Assembly (NCBI GenBank): GCA_024234855.1
Contig: JACKNN010000004.1
Location: 124,001 to 188,000 of the forward strand
Direction: 5' to 3'
Source of the DNA: Pseudomonadales bacterium
Lineage (GTDB): Bacteria; Pseudomonadota; Gammaproteobacteria; Pseudomonadales; Halieaceae
Length of the DNA stretch: 64,000 nucleotides
Under the pieces are notes generated by a model. That model saw only the letters and a list, made by a program, of their open reading frames with translations, was not told the origin of the DNA and made no database searches. A program made the translations under genes and the position numbers. Shown here piece by piece: positions 59,876-64,000 of the stretch (position 1 is its first letter; every line of letters begins with the position of its first letter).

Positions 59876-60907
59876 ATGGGTACATTACTCACCTTTCAAG
59901 AGGCCATTGAAAAGACTCATGGCCAAAAACCTAACGTCTTGCTCGGCAACGGGTTCAGCCAGGCATGTAGGCCAGATATATTTGCCTACGGCGCGTTGTT
60001 TGACAGAGCGAATTTCGGCGCGCTCTCCGATCATGCACGGGGCGCTTTCGATGTACTGGGAACAACGGACTTCGAAATCGTCATGGAGGCATTGAAGAGC
60101 GCGTCAAAACTGGTCGCGCTGTACGATGAAGATGATGAGTTCCTAGCCGCGAAGCTTGCTTATGACGCCGAGTCATTGCGAGACGTACTTGTAACTGCGA
60201 TCGCCAGCAGCCATCCCGCATCGCCACTGGACATTGAGGAATCCGCTTACCTCGCGTGCAGATACTTCCTATCCCGCTTCGATACAATTTACAGTTTGAA
60301 CTATGACCTGCTGCTTTATTGGACCCTAATGCATGAAGACAACAAGCAAAATGAACCATTCAGACTGAAATGTGACGACGGCTTCCGTACCCCAGCTGAC
60401 GGCGAGACGGATTATGTCACCTGGGAGATTGAAAACAGTAACACGCAAAACATTTATTATTTGCACGGTGCATTGCACCTGTTCGACGCTGGCTTGGAAC
60501 TCCAGAAGTACACGTGGTGCAATACTGGGGTTAGGATTATTGACCAGGTAAGAAACGCACTGGAGAACGGCTATTATCCCCTGTTTGTAGCAGAAGGCAG
60601 CAGTGAACAGAAGCTGACACGCATTAAACACCATGGATACTTGTCACGCGGGCTTCGCAGTATCGGAAACGTGAGAAAGCCTTTGTTCATTTACGGTCTT
60701 TCAATGGGAAGCTCTGACGACCATATCCTCAAACTGATAAAAAATGGCGGGGTAAGCCAGCTATTTGTGAGCATATACGGCGAACCTGACTTGAAGCCCA
60801 ATCAGGAAATCATGCAACGTGCGAATGCGCTGGCGGCAGGGCGTGGTATCCGCAACCGGCTGGAAGTGCATTTCTTCGACGCTGCGAGCGCAAAAGCCTG
60901 GGGCTAA
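59876..60907 (+). CDS. DUF4917 protein with SIR2-like motifs
   Basis: A 343-residue protein. Its motifs parallel the SIR2 fold used by several antiphage effectors: NVLLGNGFSQAC near residue 20 (nucleotide loop), TIYSLNYDLLLYW near 135 (NYD), YYLHGALHLF near 200 (catalytic HG), PLFVAEGSSEQKLTRIKHHG and a final PLFIYGLSMGSSDDHILKLI. DUF4917 proteins are thought to belong to this superfamily, and NAD-hydrolysing activity is the inference, not a demonstration. The ATG at 59876 has GGAG upstream. It lies 380 nt before the zinc-ribbon nuclease, with a hairpin between, so the two may be separately expressed parts of one defence island. Confidence 0.75.
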   Translation: MGTLLTFQEAIEKTHGQKPNVLLGNGFSQACRPDIFAYGALFDRANFGALSDHARGAFDVLGTTDFEIVMEALKSASKLVALYDEDDEFLAAKLAYDAESLRDVLVTAIASSHPASPLDIEESAYLACRYFLSRFDTIYSLNYDLLLYWTLMHEDNKQNEPFRLKCDDGFRTPADGETDYVTWEIENSNTQNIYYLHGALHLFDAGLELQKYTWCNTGVRIIDQVRNALENGYYPLFVAEGSSEQKLTRIKHHGYLSRGLRSIGNVRKPLFIYGLSMGSSDDHILKLIKNGGVSQLFVSIYGEPDLKPNQEIMQRANALAAGRGIRNRLEVHFFDAASAKAWG

Positions 60908-60913
60908 GTATCA

Positions 60914-60946
60914 ATGGCTGTCAGGATAGTTGTGCCTGACAGCCAA
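60914..60946. terminator. Hairpin after the DUF4917 gene
   Basis: Arms TGGCTGTCAGG and CCTGACAGCCA with a nine-base loop, 8 nt after the stop codon. No U-run follows, so it may protect the mRNA end rather than terminate. Confidence 0.5.
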
Positions 60947-61287
60947 TCTATACTCCAGCCCACAGTATCCGCCGCCAGCCGTCCTGACGTCTGGCCACAG
61001 CGATTAGACGCCCAGGCCGCCAGCTGATACACGCCGATCTGATCGTCGCCCACAGGACCTCCAGCAGGCCCGTCTGCTCCTCACCACGGGCATGACTGTA
61101 ACCAGGACGGGTGGGTTTGATGCGCCGAGGCTGGCACTTAGGCATGAGCTGGCCCAGCGATAGGCTGGGGGTTGCACGGCCGCTTCGACGCCCAAGGGTC
61201 ATTCGCTCCCTGCCGAAGTTAGGGAAATCCGGCCCAGCACCAATTTCGGCTTTTACCCAGTTCTTGCCAATCTGGTAATCTGGCGGT
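60947..61287. other. Intergenic region upstream of the zinc-ribbon nuclease
   Basis: About 340 nt. A minus-strand open frame (60948-61202) is arginine- and proline-rich and has no ribosome site; it is not called. No promoter pair is obvious for the downstream gene, and the region is GC-richer than the rest of the element. Confidence 0.35.
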
Positions 61288-62928
61288 ATGGACTTGAATA
61301 GCCCCACAACAAAGAAGCACATGGAAGAGGCCGAAGCGCAGGGCTGTAAATTGCTGCGTGCGGGGCGGAGCGCAAGATATCGCCTGTACTCGCTACCATG
61401 TGGTCATGATCAAGAAGTAGAACTCGCCAAGATACGCATTGGCGCTTTCCGTTGTAACGTCTGTTTGATAGAGAAGCTGAATCGGGAAGCCGAAGCGCAG
61501 GGCTGTAAGTTGGTGGGCGCGGGAAAGAAAAAGGACTATTGCCTCTACTTGCCGCCCTGTGGCCACGTGCTAGAGGTGACTGCGGGCAATATGCGCAAGG
61601 GCTATTTCAAGTGCAATACCTGTCTAGTCGAAAGACTGGAACGGGAAGCCGAGGCGCAAGGATGTAAGTTGCTGGGCGCGGGGAAGGACGCTAACCATCG
61701 CCTATATGCACTCGCTTGTGGTCACGAGCGAGAGTTGACTACGAGCAATATGCGGAAGGGAGGTTTCAGGTGCAGCATCTGCATGGCGGACAATCAAAAG
61801 AGAAAAGCCGACGCACTTGGTTGTAAGTTGCTGGGGGTCGGAAAGGCTGCTAACAGTCACCTATATTCCCTAAAGTGTGGACATACGCTAGAGATTCACA
61901 GCGCCAATATGCGCAAGGGAGGTTTCAGGTGCAGCATCTGTTTCAACGAGAAGGTGCAAAAGGAAGCCGAGACCCTGGGTTGCAAGCTGCTCGGCGCGGG
62001 CAAGAGCTGCCACTACCGTCTCTACAGATTACCGTGTGGACATCGCCAGCAGATGCAAATGAGTGCAATACGCAAGAACAGTTTCAGGTGCAGCATCTGC
62101 TTAGAAGACAAATTGAAGCGGGAAGCCGAGGCGCAAGGATGTAAGTTGCTGGGCGCGGGGAAGAGCGCCCCCTACCGTCTCTACAGATTACCATGTGGAC
62201 ATCGCCAGCAGGTGCAAATGGGTGCGATGCGTGAAGGCAATTTCCTGTGCAGCATCTGCTTAGAAGACAAACTGAAGCGGGAAGCCGAGGCGCAAGGATG
62301 TAAGTTGCTGGGCGCGGGGAAGGACATAAAGTTTCGCCTGTACGCGCTACCCTGTGGCCATGATCTGGAGGTGCGCGTTGCGTCGATGCGTGACGGGTCA
62401 TTCAAGTGCAGCGTCTGTTTCAAAGTGAAGCTGGAACGGGAAGCCGAGGCGCAAGGATGTAAGTTGCTGGGCGCGGGTACGCACGCTAACAATCGCCTCT
62501 ATATGCTACCTTGTGGTCACAAACAAGAGATTGGTGTTGGTAATCTGCGTAAAGGGGGTTTCCTTTGCCAGATATGCGAGGAGACCAGTCGCACACTTCC
62601 CAGTAACGTATATCTGTTCCGCATCAAGGTCGACTCTGATGAGTGGTTGAAGCTTGGTTATGCCAAGTCATTGGACAGTCGAGCAGCGAAATATGGCCTC
62701 CCAGAGAGCGCCCAGATCACAACCATATGCTCGTTGCCATTCGATACGGGCAATGAGGCTCATGCCGTTGAGGCGGGCATTCACAAACGTTACAGGCGAA
62801 AGCGTTTGACCCAGAAGCAGATGAGGGACTTCCACACTGTAGGTGGGTTCAACGAGTGCTACCCCGTCACCATGCTGGAAACCCTGCTGGCAGAGCTCGA
62901 GACTGTGAAGCGATCAAGGACGAGCTAA
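61288..62928 (+). CDS. Eight-repeat zinc-ribbon array fused to GIY-YIG/T5orf172-like nuclease domain
   Basis: A 546-residue protein. After 14 residues come eight 53-residue repeats without any insertion or deletion (residues 15-438). In the repeats Cys6, Cys24-Gly-His26 and Cys42-x2-Cys45 are invariant; Cys24/His26/Cys42/Cys45 form a plausible zinc ribbon. The frame motif is AEAQGCKLLGAGK at the start and MRKGxFRCxIC at the end. Residues 439-546 begin NVYLFRIKVDSDEWLKLGYA with KSLDSRAAKYGLP, then NEAHAVEAGIHKRYRRKR and FNECYPV, the pattern of GIY-YIG nucleases of the T5orf172/MUG113 kind (catalytic Tyr, Arg and Glu present). Each ribbon probably contacts nucleic acid. Role inferred: sequence-reading endonuclease for element mobility or defence. 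Confidence 0.8.
   Translation: MDLNSPTTKKHMEEAEAQGCKLLRAGRSARYRLYSLPCGHDQEVELAKIRIGAFRCNVCLIEKLNREAEAQGCKLVGAGKKKDYCLYLPPCGHVLEVTAGNMRKGYFKCNTCLVERLEREAEAQGCKLLGAGKDANHRLYALACGHERELTTSNMRKGGFRCSICMADNQKRKADALGCKLLGVGKAANSHLYSLKCGHTLEIHSANMRKGGFRCSICFNEKVQKEAETLGCKLLGAGKSCHYRLYRLPCGHRQQMQMSAIRKNSFRCSICLEDKLKREAEAQGCKLLGAGKSAPYRLYRLPCGHRQQVQMGAMREGNFLCSICLEDKLKREAEAQGCKLLGAGKDIKFRLYALPCGHDLEVRVASMRDGSFKCSVCFKVKLEREAEAQGCKLLGAGTHANNRLYMLPCGHKQEIGVGNLRKGGFLCQICEETSRTLPSNVYLFRIKVDSDEWLKLGYAKSLDSRAAKYGLPESAQITTICSLPFDTGNEAHAVEAGIHKRYRRKRLTQKQMRDFHTVGGFNECYPVTMLETLLAELETVKRSRTS
61330..62601. repeat. Eight 159-bp coding repeats
   Basis: Units at 61330, 61489, 61648, 61807, 61966, 62125, 62284 and 62443, each exactly 159 bp. 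The opening about 40 nt are identical in units 3, 6 and 7, nearly so in 8, and units 5 and 6 share further blocks. This is too regular for old divergence and points to recent duplication or gene conversion. Confidence 0.9.
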
Positions 62929-63177
62929 AGACGGGAGTTGGCACAACCCGGCCGGTCGCAGAGCCGACCAGGTGAGGCTCTGAAGGGCCGCTTGCGGGGG
63001 TGGAGCGGCCATGGAGGCTATTGGGCCTTGTAAGGAAACCGACTAACAGTTAGGGTACCAACAACATAAACCGATCGCGGCCACAGGTGGTCCACAAAGG
63101 GGTTCCACATTACCTCTCCACGGACGGAAAATAGAGAATAATATCTTTAAATATCAATAGCTTATATTCCAGTCGTA

Positions 63178-63204
63178 GAGGTTCAAGTCCTCTTCTGGGC
63201 ACCA
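63178..63204 (+). repeat. Right attachment repeat (attR)
   Basis: Exact 27-nt copy of the tRNA-Leu 3' end. It is followed at 63214 by the terminator that should belong to the tRNA gene, so it marks the original chromosome junction. Confidence 0.88.
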
Positions 63205-63213
63205 AATTTTCAA

Positions 63214-63239
63214 AGCCGAGCCAAGCGCTCGGCTTTTTT
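63214..63239 (+). terminator. Original tRNA-Leu terminator, now displaced
   Basis: Arms AGCCGAGC (63214-63221) and GCTCGGCT (63227-63234) around a five-base loop, followed by a T-run. Located ten nt after the right att repeat. Confidence 0.85.
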
Positions 63240-63350
63240 GTTTTCGCATCACACTGGCAACCCGACGTCCGGGCCGTTGCCCGGGAGCCCGGGGGAACTT
63301 CCCGACGTCCGGGCCATCCAAAAGAATACTTATAAAAAGCGGATACCCGT

Positions 63351-63782
63351 ATGCAAACGAGACGCGTGCTACTCAGCCTTGCCACCATCGCCGCCCTGGT
63401 GCTGCCAGTGCTGACGCTGCTGGAGACGAGCAGCATGCCGCTGGCCGCGGCGACAACTCCGTCCGCTGTGAACCACGATATATACAATCCCGCCCGCACC
63501 GCCCTGGTAAACGCCCAGCGACAGCTGGCGGAGTCTTCCCGGCAGGAGCAGGACATCCTGCAGCGCACCAAGCGCATGCACGAGGAGCTCGATAAATCGC
63601 TGGCACTGCTGGCCAACGCCGGAGCACTCGACCCGGCGATGAAGGCCCAGATTGACGCGGTTCGTGTGCGCCTGGCTGCGCTGCAGGACAGGCCCGCGCT
63701 GTGCCCCATGGACCGCAACTCCTCACTGACAGTCTACGAGCAGTTGGTGGCCGATTTGCAGCAATTGATCGAGCAGTACTGA
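63351..63782 (+). CDS. Exported coiled-coil-like protein
   Basis: A 143-residue protein with a signal-anchor or signal peptide (LLSLATIAALVLPVLTLLET) and an alpha-helical, heptad-like mature part (VNAQRQLAESSRQEQDILQR, KRMHEELDKSLALLANAG). A possible C-terminal Cys in ALCPMDRNSS. No family recognised. It lies 13 nt upstream of the probable exported MsrB on the same strand, so the two may be an operon. Confidence 0.65.
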   Translation: MQTRRVLLSLATIAALVLPVLTLLETSSMPLAAATTPSAVNHDIYNPARTALVNAQRQLAESSRQEQDILQRTKRMHEELDKSLALLANAGALDPAMKAQIDAVRVRLAALQDRPALCPMDRNSSLTVYEQLVADLQQLIEQY

Positions 63783-63795
63783 GGACATAGCCCTT

Positions 63796-64000
63796 ATGAA
63801 AAGACGAACCCTGTCTCTGGCCTTACTGGCCCTGCCGCTTACCACCGGCGCCCTGCCATTGCTCGCCGCGACACGCACCAGCGCCGACATTGAGGCGATG
63901 CAGACCGGCTGGCGCAAGCTGCTGCCCGCCGGCCTGTCACCGCCGGACGCCACCGATAAGCTTGAACTGAGTGATGAGCAGTGGCGCGAACGGCTGACCC
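63796..64000 (+). CDS. msrB: Probable exported methionine-R-sulfoxide reductase MsrB, cut by the window end
   Basis: Visible residues: a signal peptide with twin-basic start (MKRRTLSLALLALPLTTG) and a mature region ending LELSDEQWRERLT, which matches the entrance to MsrB domains (LTDEQWREKLTPEQYRVTR in other proteins, trimmed here). The catalytic SxxCGW motifs lie beyond the window edge, so the call rests on the entry motif only. A periplasmic MsrB would repair oxidised methionines. Confidence 0.55.
   Translation, partial: MKRRTLSLALLALPLTTGALPLLAATRTSADIEAMQTGWRKLLPAGLSPPDATDKLELSDEQWRERLT

Larger units (their letters stand above)
57041..63204. mobile_element. Integrated element in the 3' end of tRNA-Leu(CAG)
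   Basis: A 6.1-kb segment between two identical 27-bp copies of the tRNA-Leu 3' end. It holds a tyrosine integrase beside the tRNA, a secreted protein, a DnaA-box cluster, a DUF4917/SIR2-like gene and a zinc-ribbon-repeat nuclease gene. Beyond the right repeat lies a strong terminator that must originally have followed the tRNA. Codon use is less GC-rich than in the flanking housekeeping genes. No capsid, conjugation or recognisable replication protein is present, so it is a small satellite-like or genomic-island element. Confidence 0.88.

Noticed and set aside
60948..61322. 124-codon minus-strand frame before the zinc-ribbon nuclease
   Set aside because: Arginine/proline-rich, no ribosome site, overlaps the start of the nuclease gene.
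62084..62492. Minus-strand frames opposite the zinc-ribbon repeats
   Set aside because: Also produced by the 159-bp periodicity of the sense gene.
61330..62601. CRISPR-like periodicity
   Set aside because: Units are 159 bp, fully coding and in frame; no short repeat/spacer structure.
63110..63718. 202-codon minus-strand frame
   Set aside because: It crosses the right att repeat antisense (peptide PRRGLEPLRLEYK is a tRNA-Leu-type artefact) and overlaps the coiled-coil gene.

Overview
The window looks like the chromosome of a free-living, probably marine gammaproteobacterium, and the Halieaceae/OM60-type Cellvibrionales are my best guess. The basis is synteny and gene content. There is a tRNA-Tyr/tRNA-Gly/tRNA-Thr/tuf unit, an rnr-rlmB-rpsF-rpsR-DUF2232-rplI-dnaB block and a birA-coaX pair. 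There are also many secreted proteins and lipoproteins, a TorF-type porin, a wax-ester-synthase-like acyltransferase and a PEP-CTERM-like protein. The exact lineage is an inference. No ribosomal RNA gene, CRISPR array or recognisable insertion sequence was seen.

Layout. 1-1.5 kb: the start of tuf behind three tRNA genes and their promoter, with an odd cassette bounded by inverted tRNA-Tyr-like ends. 1.6-5.8 kb: a YbjN-like protein, an IlvD/Edd sugar-acid dehydratase and two transglutaminase-like proteins. 5.8-13.7 kb: one tightly overlapping minus-strand operon for an Mrp-type cation/proton antiporter with three NuoL/M/N-like subunits. 14-24.9 kb: mntP, a large secreted DUF4214/DUF5666-like protein, a porin, an overlapping ECF sigma/anti-sigma/subtilase trio, lipoproteins and DUF3047. 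25.4-32.7 kb: a block bounded by a complete tRNA-Thr(TGT) and a decayed 91-bp copy of that tRNA's 5' half plus upstream DNA. It holds a YD-repeat lipoprotein, a Cys-rich secreted protein, another lipoprotein and a WS/DGAT-like acyltransferase. 32.7-39.5 kb: small secreted proteins, a perfect FNR/Anr-type box, a MacAB-like pair, an orphan cbpM and a PEP-CTERM-like protein. 39.8-46.8 kb: surface-glycan functions (a TPR-SPINDLY/OGT glycosyltransferase, two membrane proteins, an OafA-type acyltransferase) and an esterase. 46.9-56.8 kb: the conserved block coaX, birA, bfd, bfr, dnaB, rplI, DUF2232, rpsR, rpsF, rlmB, rnr. bfd carries a Fur box over its promoter.

57.0-63.2 kb is an integrated element in the 3' end of tRNA-Leu(CAG), bounded by a 27-bp direct repeat. 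The tRNA's natural terminator now lies beyond the distal repeat. The element carries a tyrosine integrase, a secreted protein, a DnaA-box cluster next to a long imperfect hairpin, a DUF4917/SIR2-like protein and the most striking gene of the window: eight gap-free 53-residue zinc-ribbon-like repeats followed by a GIY-YIG/T5orf172-like nuclease domain. Pairing a SIR2-like protein with a modular nuclease on a tRNA-borne element suggests a defence or inter-element conflict role. That role is inference; the repeats, att sites and motifs are read directly from the sequence. The window closes with a secreted coiled-coil protein and the start of a probable exported MsrB.
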